Shown: positions 44,816 to 54,536, numbered from the stretch's first letter. The stretch is 64,000 nucleotides of DNA from CAZYFH01 sp964646815 (GCA_964646815.1 CAZYFH010000004.1:100168-164167); one strand, 5' to 3'. Notes: generated by a model from the sequence alone, not told the origin. A program made the numbers and translations.

Positions 44816-45860
44816 ATGCGAAACGTGGCGCTTCTCACGCTAGCGGTGGCGATTGGGACGGTGACACCTCGGCTCGGCGTAGCACCAGAGCCAGGGGGGG
44901 TAGGCGCCGCTCGTCACGCCACGTGGCTCGCTCCGCGGTGACGAGCAGGCCGTCATCGACCTCTTCGAGCGTGCTGTCCCCACGGTTGTCTACATCACGA
45001 CCCTGGTCGAGCGGAGCGACGTCTTCGGGTTCGCCCGGACGCCGCCGAAGGGCACGGGCTTCTTCTGGGATCTCGACGGTCACATCGTCACGAACTATTA
45101 CACCCTGCAGGGGTCAAGCCGCGCGTAGGTTGTCCTTGCGGATCAGAGCACACATAACGCCGCGCAGATCGGCGGTTCGCCACGGCATGACCTGGCTGTG
45201 CTGCGTATACGCCGCCAGCGAGTCTGGCGCATGTCGCGGTCGGCGACGGCGACAGCCTGCGAGGCGGTCAGAGCGTCTATGCGATTGGCAATCCCTTCGG
45301 GTTGAGCGCCGGCATCGTGTCGGCGCTCGACCGGCGCATCGAAAGCGTCGACGGCACGCCAATCGAAGACGTGATTCAGATCGACGCCAACATTAACCCC
45401 GGCAACTCCGGCGGCCCGTTGTTAGATAGCGCCGGTCGCGTCATCGCCGTCAATACGGTAATCGCGAGCCGGACGGGCGAATCGGTGGGTGTCGGCTTCG
45501 CAGTGCCGATCGACACGGTCCGACGGGTCGTTCGGAGACTGATGGCCACGGGCACATATCGACCCCCGACGCTCGGCATCCAGACCCTGAACCGGCTGAG
45601 CCACGGAGTCGTGCGGCGCCTCCAGACCACCGGCGTCCTCGTGGTCCGGGTCGATCCGGGAAACGGCGCCGAGGCAGCCGGCGGGCTTGCGAGGCAACGA
45701 TCTGATTCCGGGCGACATCGTTCAGGCGATTAACGGGGTCCCGGTGGGGTCGCTCGCCGAACTGCAGACCGTACTGGATCGCCATCAGCCTGGCAGTGTG
45801 GACACGGTATCACTCTGGCGCCGCGGCCGGGTCGCAGAGATGCGGGTGAGGTTGTCCTAG
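44816..45860 (+). pseudogene. Broken HtrA/DegP-type serine protease
   Basis: Pieces in different frames make one S1C protease with a PDZ-like end: signal peptide from ATG 44816 (SD gaggag), a frameshift near 44935, EQAVIDLFERAVPTVVYI, GTGFFWDLDGHIVTNYYT, a stop near 45128, DLAVLRI, a shift near 45220, GGQSVYAIGNPFGLSAG, INPGNSGGPLLDSAGRVI (Ser site), a shift near 45690, GDIVQAINGVPVGSLAEL and a stop at 45860. The catalytic His after VTNY is Tyr. Several shifts plus a lost catalytic residue show a dead gene. Confidence 0.85.
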
Positions 45861-45923
45861 CACGCCTGCGCGGTTAGATGGACCAGTAGCGGGTGTCTGC
45901 ACTGTATTCTAGCGGCCTCCCCC

Positions 45924-46730
45924 ATGGACGACGCGATGCTCCGGTGCCTCGACTCGCACGCTGACTACGCGGCCTGCGTCCAGTTGCAGCGAGACGTCTG
46001 GGGACGAAACTTCGCGGACGTCGTGCCGGCGACCATCTTGATGGTCGCCCAGCGCGTCGGTGGCGTGAGCGCCGGCGCGTTCGATGGCGACAACCGGCTG
46101 CTGGGCTTCGTCTTCGGGATCAGCGGGGTCCGCGCAGGGGCACTGGCGCACTGGTCCGATATGCTCGCCGTCCGAGCCGAGGTGCGGCGCGGTGGTCTCG
46201 GCCTGCAACTGAAGCGCTTCCAACGCGGCCTGCTGCTCGAGCGTGGCATTACGCGCGCCTACTGGACCTACGACCCGCTGGTCGCCGGCAACGCTCACCT
46301 CAACCTGACACGCCTTGGCGCTGTGCCGGTCGAGTACGTCGCCAATATGTACGGCGACACAGGCAGCACCCTCCACGCGGGCCTCGACACCGATCGCGTC
46401 ATCGTCGAGTGGCGACTCGACGACTCCCAAGTCGAGCGCACCCTTGACGGCGCGTCGGTGGCCCGAAGCGGCGCGCGTGTCGAGGGCATGCCGCTGGTCA
46501 ACGCGGACCCGGCCTCGCGCCGGAAAGGAGCCGCGCTCTCGACCGCCCCGTGGGTTCGGGTCGCCATCCCGCCGGATATCGCCCGGCTAAAGGCAGCCCG
46601 GCCCGACGACGCCCGGACCTGGCAACGAGCCACGAGGCGCGCGCTGTCGTGGTACCTGGCGAACGGCTATCGCGTCGCCGGCTTTCATCGGACGGCCGCA
46701 CCGTGCTATGTCGTGACCACCGACCCATGA
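45924..46730 (+). CDS. GNAT-superfamily acetyltransferase, COG3375-like
   Basis: 268 residues. The middle holds a GNAT core (LLGFVFGISGVR, HWSDMLAVRAEVRRGGLGLQ, acetyl-CoA loop RGGLGLQL), followed by WTYDPLVAGNAHLNLTRLGA and VEYVANMYGDTG, typical of COG3375. Such genes commonly sit beside enolase-superfamily racemases of the N-succinylamino acid type, and so it is here: its stop overlaps the next ATG (ATGA). An N-acyl-amino-acid salvage role with the racemase is inferred. Confidence 0.85.
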   Translation: MDDAMLRCLDSHADYAACVQLQRDVWGRNFADVVPATILMVAQRVGGVSAGAFDGDNRLLGFVFGISGVRAGALAHWSDMLAVRAEVRRGGLGLQLKRFQRGLLLERGITRAYWTYDPLVAGNAHLNLTRLGAVPVEYVANMYGDTGSTLHAGLDTDRVIVEWRLDDSQVERTLDGASVARSGARVEGMPLVNADPASRRKGAALSTAPWVRVAIPPDIARLKAARPDDARTWQRATRRALSWYLANGYRVAGFHRTAAPCYVVTTDP

Positions 46731-47854
46731 GCATACGGCTGACCCGGATTTCGCTTCGCGAGCTAGCGCTCGCGCTCCGAGAGCCATTCCAGATCTCAAG
46801 CGGCGTGACGACCACTCGCCGCATTCTGCTCCTAGAGCTCGAAGACAGCGACGGCGCCACCGTGTGGAGCGAGTGCGTGGCCGGAGAGCGTCCGAATTTC
46901 TCGGCGGAGACCATCGATACGGCGTGGCTTGCTATCACCGAATGGATTGCCCCGCGGGTCCTGGGTAAGGGCGTGAGCCACCCGAGCGCGCTCGACACCA
47001 TCCTCGGCCGCGGGATCCGCGGGCACCGCATGGCCAAAGCCGCGGTCGAGATGGGGACCTGGGCCCTCTGGGCGACCCGCGAGCAGACGAGCCTGGCGCG
47101 ACTCATCGGCGGGACTCGTGACGCGATTGCCACAGGGATCTCCATCGGGATCCAGGACCGCCCGTCCACGCTCGTAGACAAGGCGCGCGGCGCGCTGGCA
47201 CGTGGGTATCGCAAGGTCAAGGTCAAGATCCGCCCCGGCGCCGATCTCGAGTACATCGCCGCGGTGCGCGACGCCCTCGGCCCCGAGGCCCCGCTCATGG
47301 CAGACGCGAACAGCGCCTACACGCTGGCGCAGGCCGACCATCTAGCCGACCTGGATCCGTACCGACTGTTGATGATCGAGCAGCCGCTCGCACACGACGA
47401 CCTGCGGCGCCACGCCCAGCTGCAAGATCGGCTGGACACGCCAATCTGCCTGGACGAATCCATCACCAGCGTCGAGCGAGCGGAAGACATGCTCGCGCTC
47501 GGCGCCGGCCGCATCGTCAACATTAAGCCGGGCCGCGTCGGTGGCTTCACCCAGGCCCTGGCGATCCATGACCTGTGCCAACATAACGCCGTCCCCGTGT
47601 GGTGCGGCGGGATGCTGGAGACCGGCATCGGGCGCGCCTACAACGTAGCGCTCGCGTCCCTTCGCAACTTCACGATTCCGGGCGACGTCAGTCCGAGTGC
47701 GCGATACTGGACCGAGGACATCGTGTCCCCGGAGTGGACGATGGACACGAGCGGGATGGTCACCGTGCCCATCGACACGCCGGGCATCGGCGTCGAGGTC
47801 GATCGCGACCGCGTCGATCGGTTGTCGACGCGAACGGCGCGTCTGTCGGCGTAG
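46727..47854 (+). CDS. Enolase-superfamily N-succinylamino acid racemase / o-succinylbenzoate synthase-like
   Basis: 375 residues. Enolase-superfamily barrel residues: KVKVKIRPG (KxK), MADANSAY (Asp), LLMIEQPLAHDD (Glu), LDESITSV (Asp) and NIKPGRVGG (Lys). This is the NSAR/OSBS/MenC branch. No other menaquinone genes are near, and the partner is a COG3375 acetyltransferase, so the racemase reading is preferred to menC. Start ATG overlaps the previous stop by 4 bases; the longer frame from 46550 lies in the GNAT gene. Confidence 0.88.
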   Translation: MSIRLTRISLRELALALREPFQISSGVTTTRRILLLELEDSDGATVWSECVAGERPNFSAETIDTAWLAITEWIAPRVLGKGVSHPSALDTILGRGIRGHRMAKAAVEMGTWALWATREQTSLARLIGGTRDAIATGISIGIQDRPSTLVDKARGALARGYRKVKVKIRPGADLEYIAAVRDALGPEAPLMADANSAYTLAQADHLADLDPYRLLMIEQPLAHDDLRRHAQLQDRLDTPICLDESITSVERAEDMLALGAGRIVNIKPGRVGGFTQALAIHDLCQHNAVPVWCGGMLETGIGRAYNVALASLRNFTIPGDVSPSARYWTEDIVSPEWTMDTSGMVTVPIDTPGIGVEVDRDRVDRLSTRTARLSA

Positions 47855-47883
47855 CGGGTCACGGCCCATCAAAAGGAGGAACG

Positions 47884-49278
47884 ATGGCGCTGTTTGTCGT
47901 GCGGCACTCTCACACCGCCGACCGGTGCCCCGCCGGGGATCCCGACATGGGCGCGATGCTCCTGAATCATTTGAGCCGTCCCAACGTCAGACAGCACGGA
48001 GTCGAGATCCTCGGGGAGGCGGTGGTTCAGGGCGAGCACACCTTGTATCTCATCGTCGACGCGGGCGACGAGGTGCACCTGCGGACGTTTTTGGAGCCGT
48101 TCGCGTCCGCCGGAAGCCTGGAAGTCTACCCTGCTTCTACCTGCGCCCGCGTCGTCGCGAGCGGCGGGTGTAGCGCCCCGCCACCGGAGACCGCGGCACC
48201 GGCGCTCGACCCGGAAGAGGCGTGTCAGGAGGCGCTCGAGGCCGAGCTCGTGGTCCATCGCGCGCACCCCCTCAACTGCGAAACCTCGATCCCGGCGCTG
48301 CTCGGCGGCGTCGTGATGCCGAACGCCCACTTTTACGTCCGCAACCATTTCCAGATCCCGAAGCTCGACCCCGAGACGTACCGCCTATCGGTCGGCGGTC
48401 TCGTCGATCGGCCGCTCGCGCTGAGCATCACAGACCTCCGCAATCTTCGGTCCGACGCGTCGACCGTCACGCTGGAATGCGCCGGTAACGGGCGGGCACT
48501 CTTTGACCCGGCGATCGTGGGCGAGAAGTGGAACCTCGGCGCGGTGAGCACAGCGGAGTGGACCGGGGTGCCGCTCGCCGAGGTGCTCGATCACGCTGGC
48601 GTCCGGCCGAACGCGCGAGAGGTGGTCTTCCGGGGTGCGGACGGTGGCACCGTCGACGGCGTCTCGGACCCGATCCGATTCGAGCGCAGCCTCACGGTCG
48701 ATCAGGCGCGCGATGCCGATGTCTTGCTGGCCTACGGAATGAACGGCGAAGCGCTGCCGACGCAGCACGGCTATCCGGTGCGCCTGATCGTGCCAGACTG
48801 GTACGCGGTCGCGTCGGTCAAGTGGCTCACCGAGATCGAGATCGCCGACGCGCCCTTCACTGGCCACTATCAGCATGACAAGTACTGGTATGAATGGGAA
48901 CGTGGTGGAGAGGTTGTCCGCGAGCCGGTCACGCTGATGCAGGTGCGCGCCCTGATCACCGATCCGTCACCGCACCAGCGGACCGGGTGTGGCAATCTGA
49001 CCATCCGGGGTGTCGCGTGGTCCGGCGCGGCGCCGATCGCCCGTGTCGAGGTCAGCGTAGGCGGTAGGGACTGGCAGGAGGCGCGGCTGCTCAGCGAGCG
49101 GAAGCGCCATAGCTGGCAATGGTGGGAGCTGATCGCGCGGGTCGGGGACTCAGGCGACCTCGCTATCAGGGCCCGCGCCCACGACCTTTCCGGCCGTAGC
49201 CAACCCGACCGCGCCGAGTGGAACCGGCTCGGATACGGCAACAACGGCATCCACGAGGTGCCGATCCGGGTTGTGTGA
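47884..49278 (+). CDS. Sulfite oxidase-type molybdoenzyme with an extra N-terminal domain
   Basis: 464 residues from ATG 47884 (SD aaggagg, 5-6 bases). Residues 1-95 form a small ferredoxin-like domain (MALFVVRHSHTADRC, QGEHTLYLIVDAGDEVHLR), similar to stand-alone proteins of unknown function. From about 115 the Mo-pterin domain follows: NCETSIPALLGG, FYVRNHFQIP, and the Mo-ligand Cys199 in VTLECAGNGR. A C-terminal dimerisation fold ends TGHYQHDKYWYEWE..EVPIRV. No Tat signal, so probably cytoplasmic. The N-terminal fusion is unusual. Directly downstream of the racemase (29 bases), so likely same transcript. Confidence 0.87.
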   Translation: MALFVVRHSHTADRCPAGDPDMGAMLLNHLSRPNVRQHGVEILGEAVVQGEHTLYLIVDAGDEVHLRTFLEPFASAGSLEVYPASTCARVVASGGCSAPPPETAAPALDPEEACQEALEAELVVHRAHPLNCETSIPALLGGVVMPNAHFYVRNHFQIPKLDPETYRLSVGGLVDRPLALSITDLRNLRSDASTVTLECAGNGRALFDPAIVGEKWNLGAVSTAEWTGVPLAEVLDHAGVRPNAREVVFRGADGGTVDGVSDPIRFERSLTVDQARDADVLLAYGMNGEALPTQHGYPVRLIVPDWYAVASVKWLTEIEIADAPFTGHYQHDKYWYEWERGGEVVREPVTLMQVRALITDPSPHQRTGCGNLTIRGVAWSGAAPIARVEVSVGGRDWQEARLLSERKRHSWQWWELIARVGDSGDLAIRARAHDLSGRSQPDRAEWNRLGYGNNGIHEVPIRVV

Positions 49279-49394
49279 TGCACGCGGGCCACTCCCATAG
49301 GCCCTGGCACCGGCGCTTCGCCGGTTCCGTCAACGCGGTAGGCTTGTGACGCTCACAGGTTCTCGGGCTGACGACCACTTGGGGATCGACGTCG

Positions 49395-50180
49395 ATGCAC
49401 TGGCTACGGTTCACCCATCACGGCGAGACGAAGTTCGGCACAGTGTCCAACGACGTCATCCGGGTGCATGCTGGCGAGATGTATGACCGCCCCGCGCCAA
49501 CGGGTGAGACGCTCGCACGTGACGCCGTCACGACGCTCGTCCCGGTCCGGCCGGGTAAGGTGATCGGCCTAGCGAGCAACTATCACGCGCTGATCTCGAA
49601 GACCGGTGGGAGCGTGCCGGCCGAGCCACTCTACTTCATCAAAGCCAACACGTCGCTTCACCCGCATGGTCGACCGATCAGACAACCCGAGGCCTACACG
49701 GGTAAGGTCGTCTTCGAAGGAGAGCTCGGACTGGTGATCGGTCGGACCTGCCGAAACGTCGCGCCAGCCGAAGCCTTGGACCACCTCTTTGGGTGCACCT
49801 GCGTGAACGACGTGACCGCCATTGGGTTGTTGAACAAGGACCCGAGCTTTCAGCAGTGGACGCGCTCGAAAGCGGCCGACACGTTCGGCGTCGTCGGACC
49901 GGTGGTCGCCACCGGCCTCGACCCGTCGATGTTGCGCGTCACCACCACGCTAAACGGGCAAGCGCGGCAGGACTTCCCGGTCTCCGATATGGTGTTCACT
50001 CCGGCAGAGCTCGTCAGCCACCTGTCGCACGATATGACCCTTGAGGTTGGCGATCTCATCGCGTGCGGCACGTCGGTTGGAGTCGGTTCGATGCGACACG
50101 ACGACGTAGTGACCGTGCACATCGACGGCATCGGCGCACTCTCGAACACCTTCGTGAACAATCCGACGTCAGGAGCGTGA
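49395..50180 (+). CDS. Fumarylacetoacetate hydrolase-family protein
   Basis: 261 residues. Metal-binding FAH motifs: FEGELGLVIG (ExE), CVNDVTAI (Asp) and WTRSKAADTFGVVGP. The N-terminal cap is short (YGTV-type start, VRPGKVIGLASNYH). Probably hydrolyses a C-C bond of a 2,4-diketo acid or acts as an oxaloacetate tautomerase/decarboxylase-type FAHD1; substrate not set. Cytoplasmic. The PQQ gene starts 2 bases after its stop, indicating co-transcription. Confidence 0.9.
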   Translation: MHWLRFTHHGETKFGTVSNDVIRVHAGEMYDRPAPTGETLARDAVTTLVPVRPGKVIGLASNYHALISKTGGSVPAEPLYFIKANTSLHPHGRPIRQPEAYTGKVVFEGELGLVIGRTCRNVAPAEALDHLFGCTCVNDVTAIGLLNKDPSFQQWTRSKAADTFGVVGPVVATGLDPSMLRVTTTLNGQARQDFPVSDMVFTPAELVSHLSHDMTLEVGDLIACGTSVGVGSMRHDDVVTVHIDGIGALSNTFVNNPTSGA

Positions 50181-50182
50181 CT

Positions 50183-51814
50183 ATGAAACGGCTTGCCGTG
50201 CTCGTGGCCCTCATCGTGTCCAGTCACCATGCGGCCGCGCAGGAACCGACGCCCGGTGAGAGCGTGCCGCCGTTCTCGCCCGTGACCTGGGAACGCCTGG
50301 TCAACGCCGCTGACGAACCGTACAACTGGCTGATGTACTCGGGCACGCTGGACAGCCAGCGGTACAGCCGCCTCGACCAGATTGACAGCCACAACGTAGC
50401 CGCACTCGAGCTCAAGTGGGCGTACTCGATCCGGCAGCTCGATCGGGCCGAGACCACACCGCTCGTGGTCGACGGCGTGATGTTCATCACCGAGTCACCG
50501 AGCAACCTGACCGCGGTCGATGCCACAACGGGACGGCCCTACTGGCGATACGAGCACCCCCTACCGGACGACCTCAATGTCTGCTGCGGGCGCAACAACC
50601 GCGGGGTCGCCATCCTGGGCGAGACGCTCTACATGAGCACGCTCGATGCGCATCTCGTCGCCATCGACGCACGGACCGGCAACGTGACCTGGGACAGCGA
50701 GGTCGCCGACTACCGGGCCGGCTACAGCAAGACCGCCGCCCCGCTCATCGTGAAGGACAAGGTCGTAACCGGGATCGCCGGTGGAGAGTTCGGTATTCGT
50801 GGATTCCTCGACGCCTACGACGCCAATAACGGCGGGCGCATCTGGCGCACACACACGATTCCCGGACCGGACCACCCCGATAATCGGACGTGGGCCGGCG
50901 ACTCGTGGCGGACCGGCGGGTCGCCGACCTGGATCACCGGCTCGTACGATCCCGACCTCAACTTGGTCTACTGGGGCACCGGCAATCCCGGTCCCGATTG
51001 GAACGGGGACGTGCGGATGGGTGACAACCTGTACGCCGATTCGGTGCTGGCCCTCGACGGCGATACGGGGGAGATGTCCTGGTACTTCCAGTTCACACCG
51101 CACGACGTCCACGACTGGGACGCGATCCAGATCCCGGTGCTGGCCGACATCGAACTTGAGGGCCAGCGCCGCAAGGCGATGCTCTGGGCCAACCGCAACG
51201 CTTTCTACTACACGCTAGACCGCGAGACTGGAGAGTTCCTCGCGGGCAAGGCGTTCGCGCTGCAGACGTGGGCGGACGGACTCGACGAGAACGGCCGGCC
51301 GATTCGCCGCCCGGACACCTTCCCGACCCCGGAGGGCACGGTCGTGGCGCCCACGGCGGGCGGCGGGACGAACTGGTGGTCCCCATCCTACAGCCCGCGA
51401 ACCGGGCTAATGTACGTTAACGCCTTCGATGGCGAGGGTGAGTTCTTTATCCGCGACGAGGAATACGTCGAGGGCGACCGGTACACGGGCGGCGGCGTGC
51501 AATCGGCGCAGCCGATGGACACCTACATGAGCGCCATCCGCGCGCTCGATCCGGCAACCGGTGATCTCCGGTGGGAGTTCCCGATGAAGCCGCGCGCCCG
51601 CGCCGGCGTCTTGGCCACTGCGGGTGATCTCGTCTTCAGCGCAACCGTCGACGGCTACTTCTTCGCGCTCGATGCCGTGAGCGGTGCGGAGCGGTGGCAC
51701 ATCCCCCTCGGCGGCCCGGTGAATGCCTCGCCGATGAGCTACGCGGTCAACGGCCGGCAATACGTCACGATGACCGTGGGAAACACGGTTTACACGTTCG
51801 GGCTGCGGGACTGA
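50183..51814 (+). CDS. PQQ-dependent quinoprotein dehydrogenase, exported
   Basis: 543 residues: signal peptide (LAVLVALIVSSHHAAAQ), eight-bladed propeller with the first-blade WLMYSGTLDSQRYS, adjacent Cys134-Cys135 in VCCGRNNRG (the vicinal-disulfide ring over PQQ) and the catalytic Asp in HDVHDWD. The second residue after that Asp is Ile, so the Asp that marks lanthanide (XoxF-type) enzymes is absent; a Ca-type alcohol dehydrogenase is likelier. No cytochrome c domain follows, so a separate electron acceptor is needed. ATG at 50183 is favoured as it begins the signal peptide. Confidence 0.9.
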   Translation: MKRLAVLVALIVSSHHAAAQEPTPGESVPPFSPVTWERLVNAADEPYNWLMYSGTLDSQRYSRLDQIDSHNVAALELKWAYSIRQLDRAETTPLVVDGVMFITESPSNLTAVDATTGRPYWRYEHPLPDDLNVCCGRNNRGVAILGETLYMSTLDAHLVAIDARTGNVTWDSEVADYRAGYSKTAAPLIVKDKVVTGIAGGEFGIRGFLDAYDANNGGRIWRTHTIPGPDHPDNRTWAGDSWRTGGSPTWITGSYDPDLNLVYWGTGNPGPDWNGDVRMGDNLYADSVLALDGDTGEMSWYFQFTPHDVHDWDAIQIPVLADIELEGQRRKAMLWANRNAFYYTLDRETGEFLAGKAFALQTWADGLDENGRPIRRPDTFPTPEGTVVAPTAGGGTNWWSPSYSPRTGLMYVNAFDGEGEFFIRDEEYVEGDRYTGGGVQSAQPMDTYMSAIRALDPATGDLRWEFPMKPRARAGVLATAGDLVFSATVDGYFFALDAVSGAERWHIPLGGPVNASPMSYAVNGRQYVTMTVGNTVYTFGLRD

Positions 51815-52097
51815 CAGACGGGGGTTTCGCCCCGAACCTGGTCGCGGACGTTACTGTCCTTTGGCTCCGCTCAGGACACCCTGAGCTTTGTCGTGGGGCG
51901 GGGACCCCGAGTTACCCACTCCGCAGCCGCGTGGCTTGGTGTGATGAGACGCTGCTCACGCCGACGCGAAGTGATGGAAGTCGGAGGCGGGGTACCGCTC
52001 CGGTGCCGGGTCGTGCTCGGCGCGCATGGCGCAGGCGGCAGCGTGATGGCCGTCAGCTCTGCAGCGCCGGCCGACCGGCTGGTTTCGGCGTCCCACG
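51815..52097. other. Gene-free stretch after the PQQ gene, with a short palindrome
   Basis: No supported gene. At 51870-51885 the sequence CTCAGG-ACAC-CCTGAG is a small inverted repeat followed by ctttgtcg, resembling the CCTGAGC-TTGTCG repeats found between genes in many genomes. It could end transcription of the plus-strand operon or be a REP-like copy. Confidence 0.35.
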
Positions 52098-53033
52098 TCA
52101 ACGGACTCCGCCGACGGCCAACGACCCATCGATAAGATGACCCAGTTTCAGACCGAAGGGCAGCGGGCGCTCGTGGATCAAGCGAAGACCAGCGCCCACA
52201 ACGCACCCGCACTGGGTGCAGTCGGGAATGCCGCCGAAGAAACAGGACTCGATGCAGGTTCGCAAATCGACGCTGTAATTCACGGAGAGACGAGCGAACG
52301 TGCACTAGTTGGTTCCACCGGTGGCGTGTCGAAGGCCTGGAGGGCTCCGTCGGGCAGTATCAACGCCGGGTAACGGTGCTTGGGCTCTGGCAGCTCCTCG
52401 AGGAGGCGGCGGAGCGCATCGGCAGTCAACATCTTGTCGCTCTGTTCGCCGTGCTGTGGTGTATAGACACTCAACCAGATCCGCTCGACTTGGCGGAGGC
52501 CTGACCAGAACGCCAGATACTCATCGAGATAGCCGGGCCGCTCCATCATCTGGTTGGCAATGACCTAGCTGATGTCGACTGTCCGGTCGTCGATGTTCTC
52601 CAGGATCTTCGCGTAGGTGGGGGGCTGGCGTCGGGCTCTGCTTGCAGCCCGTCGATCGAGACGGCCACTCGCACGCGTGCGAGCGCGTTCCACGCCTTGG
52701 GGAACGGAATCACGGCGCTCGTGACGACGAGCGTGTGGATGCCCTAGTCGCTGAGCACGGGAAGAATGCGGCCAAGCTCCCGGTGGCGAATCAGCGGCTC
52801 GCCGCCGACGATCGAAACCTGCATGGGCCGGTGCACACCCACCAGATCGAGCACACCGTCGACGAGCGCGTCACCTCGCCACCGAGGTGCTCGTCGCCGT
52901 AGGCATAGCATCCCGGGCACCGGAGTGGACACTCTCGGGTGATCTCGATCGAGAGCAGCGGGCTCAACCCGGTGAGGATCCTCACCCACGCGGTCAATGC
53001 CGACCGCACCGTCACTGGTCGTTGCTGGCTCAT
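52098..53033 (-). pseudogene. Radical SAM/SPASM-type enzyme, broken
   Basis: The N-terminus begins MSQQRPVTVRSALTAW and has the cluster motif CPLRCPGCYAYG. A frameshift follows near 52885, then VGVHRPMQVSIVGGEPLIRH in a second frame, a TAG near 52745, GIHTLVVTSAVIPFPKAWNA, another TAG near 52566 and YLDEYLAFWSGLRQVERIW. A further shift precedes the C-terminal cysteine part (ESCFFGGIPDCTQCGCV) typical of SPASM-like ends. At least two frameshifts and two stops make it non-functional. It lies right after an exported methyltransferase gene on the same strand, 51 bases away. Confidence 0.83.
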
Positions 53034-53084
53034 GTGTCATCGTGATTCCCGTGATGCGACGAGCGTCGGTGATGGAGGCCTTCG

Positions 53085-54434
53085 TCAACGTATGACGCGG
53101 CCGGCGGTTTTGATCTGATACCAGGCGCGCAGGCCCTGGTCACGCAGAACGCCGAAGACCTCTTCCCGATCGTTCCACACCCGGAGACGCGTCACGTCGA
53201 TGCCGGCCTCATCGCAGAACACCAGCGCGAACGCGACCGCGTAGGGCGCCGGCACGCGCGGCCCCTCGACATCGGGTGCGACCGTAACGTAATCGGCATC
53301 GCCGTCCGTAATCCAGACAGCGGCCTCTTCGACGGCCTGTGTGCGCGGCGGATACAGCGTCGGTGAGTCGGCCACGGTGTAGGTGCCGACCTGAATTGCA
53401 TAGAACAGCGCCTCCAGCTTCGGCACGGTGGTGGGTGGCCGAATCTCGAGGCCGGTGCCGTGCGGCGGCCCCGCCTGGTCGCGTTGGCGGGCGAGGGCGC
53501 GCAGCGACCAGTCGTGCCAACCGCCCTCGTCCAGCACGATCCATCCATCGCGGCGCGCGACCATGTCGCGTGCCCCGCGGCCAGCCGCAAAGTAGGTCGC
53601 CACGGGGGACGTCACGACCACCGGGTCCTCACCCGTCCTCCGGATGCGCACGGCGACGCGGTCGGCACCGGCGGCGGTAGCCTCCGCTTCCACCAAGCCG
53701 CCGTCGATGGCGTCGAACAGATCGTGGACGGCGAGCGCGCCAGGGTCGCCACGGGCCGCGCGGAAGAAAAATAGATGCTGCCCCGGGAGGAAGTCGTGGA
53801 GGGCCACCAGCTCGAAGCCGGCCGCGTGCCATTCCACGACCACTTGTCGGACGGACATCGTGTGATCGGCCTTGATCTGATCGCCGGTGCCATCCTCGAC
53901 GCGATACTCAAGGAGGGCGACCCGGCCCGTCGGCGAGAGCGCTCGCCGGAGGCCGGCGAGCATCGGGACGGGGTTGGACATCTCGTGGTAGACGTCGGCG
54001 ATAATAATCCAGTCGAGCGCGCCCTCGGGGAGTTTCGGATCGGTCGCGGTGCCAAGCACCGGATTGATCCCGGTCGTGCCGTCCTCGGCCGCGAGCTGCC
54101 GCATGATGTCGAGCATCTCCGGCTGGATGTCCTCGCAGTAGACGGTGCCCCCCGGCATCACCCGCCGCGCCATGCGACGCGCGTAGTAGCCGGACCCGCA
54201 CCCGACGTCAGCAACGACGTCGCCCGCTTCGAGGCCCATAGCGTCGAGCACGCGCTCGGGCTGTTCCTCCGCGACGCGCTCGTCGCGCTCAAGCCACTGG
54301 GCCCCCTGAAAGCTCATGAAGTCGGCGGGGACCCGGTGTCGGTCTTGGCGTTCGCCCTGGCCCGCGGAGGTGGCAGGGACGAGGGTGATCGCGCAAACGC
54401 TAACCGTGACGAGCTGGGACCATTTGCCGGTCAT
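53085..54434 (-). CDS. Exported SAM-dependent methyltransferase with a C-terminal extra domain
   Basis: 449 residues. An N-terminal hydrophobic signal (LVTVSVCAITLVPATSAG) precedes RVPADFMSFQGAQWLERDER. The class I fold then shows motif I VVADVGCGSGYYARRM, EDIQPEMLDIM and LDWIIIADVYHEM. The region beyond about residue 240 is a separate domain of unknown function (AAGADRVAVRIRRTGED, then a C-terminal DUF-like end). A periplasmic methyltransferase is odd, since SAM is cytoplasmic; the signal may be a membrane anchor. Start ATG 54434 is chosen over 54461, which adds only ten residues. Confidence 0.78.
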   Translation of the reverse strand: MTGKWSQLVTVSVCAITLVPATSAGQGERQDRHRVPADFMSFQGAQWLERDERVAEEQPERVLDAMGLEAGDVVADVGCGSGYYARRMARRVMPGGTVYCEDIQPEMLDIMRQLAAEDGTTGINPVLGTATDPKLPEGALDWIIIADVYHEMSNPVPMLAGLRRALSPTGRVALLEYRVEDGTGDQIKADHTMSVRQVVVEWHAAGFELVALHDFLPGQHLFFFRAARGDPGALAVHDLFDAIDGGLVEAEATAAGADRVAVRIRRTGEDPVVVTSPVATYFAAGRGARDMVARRDGWIVLDEGGWHDWSLRALARQRDQAGPPHGTGLEIRPPTTVPKLEALFYAIQVGTYTVADSPTLYPPRTQAVEEAAVWITDGDADYVTVAPDVEGPRVPAPYAVAFALVFCDEAGIDVTRLRVWNDREEVFGVLRDQGLRAWYQIKTAGRVIR

Positions 54435-54536
54435 GGCGGGATCGCTGGCCAGAGCATACACGTGATTCGACGCGAGCCAATGTGTTCGGAGGCGATCGCG
54501 TGCTGGGCCCAGTCAAGCACGAGTCACGTCAGTGCT

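Noticed and set aside
46727..47854. Naming the racemase menC
   Set aside because: No menaquinone genes nearby, and the COG3375 partner points to the N-acylamino acid racemase branch.
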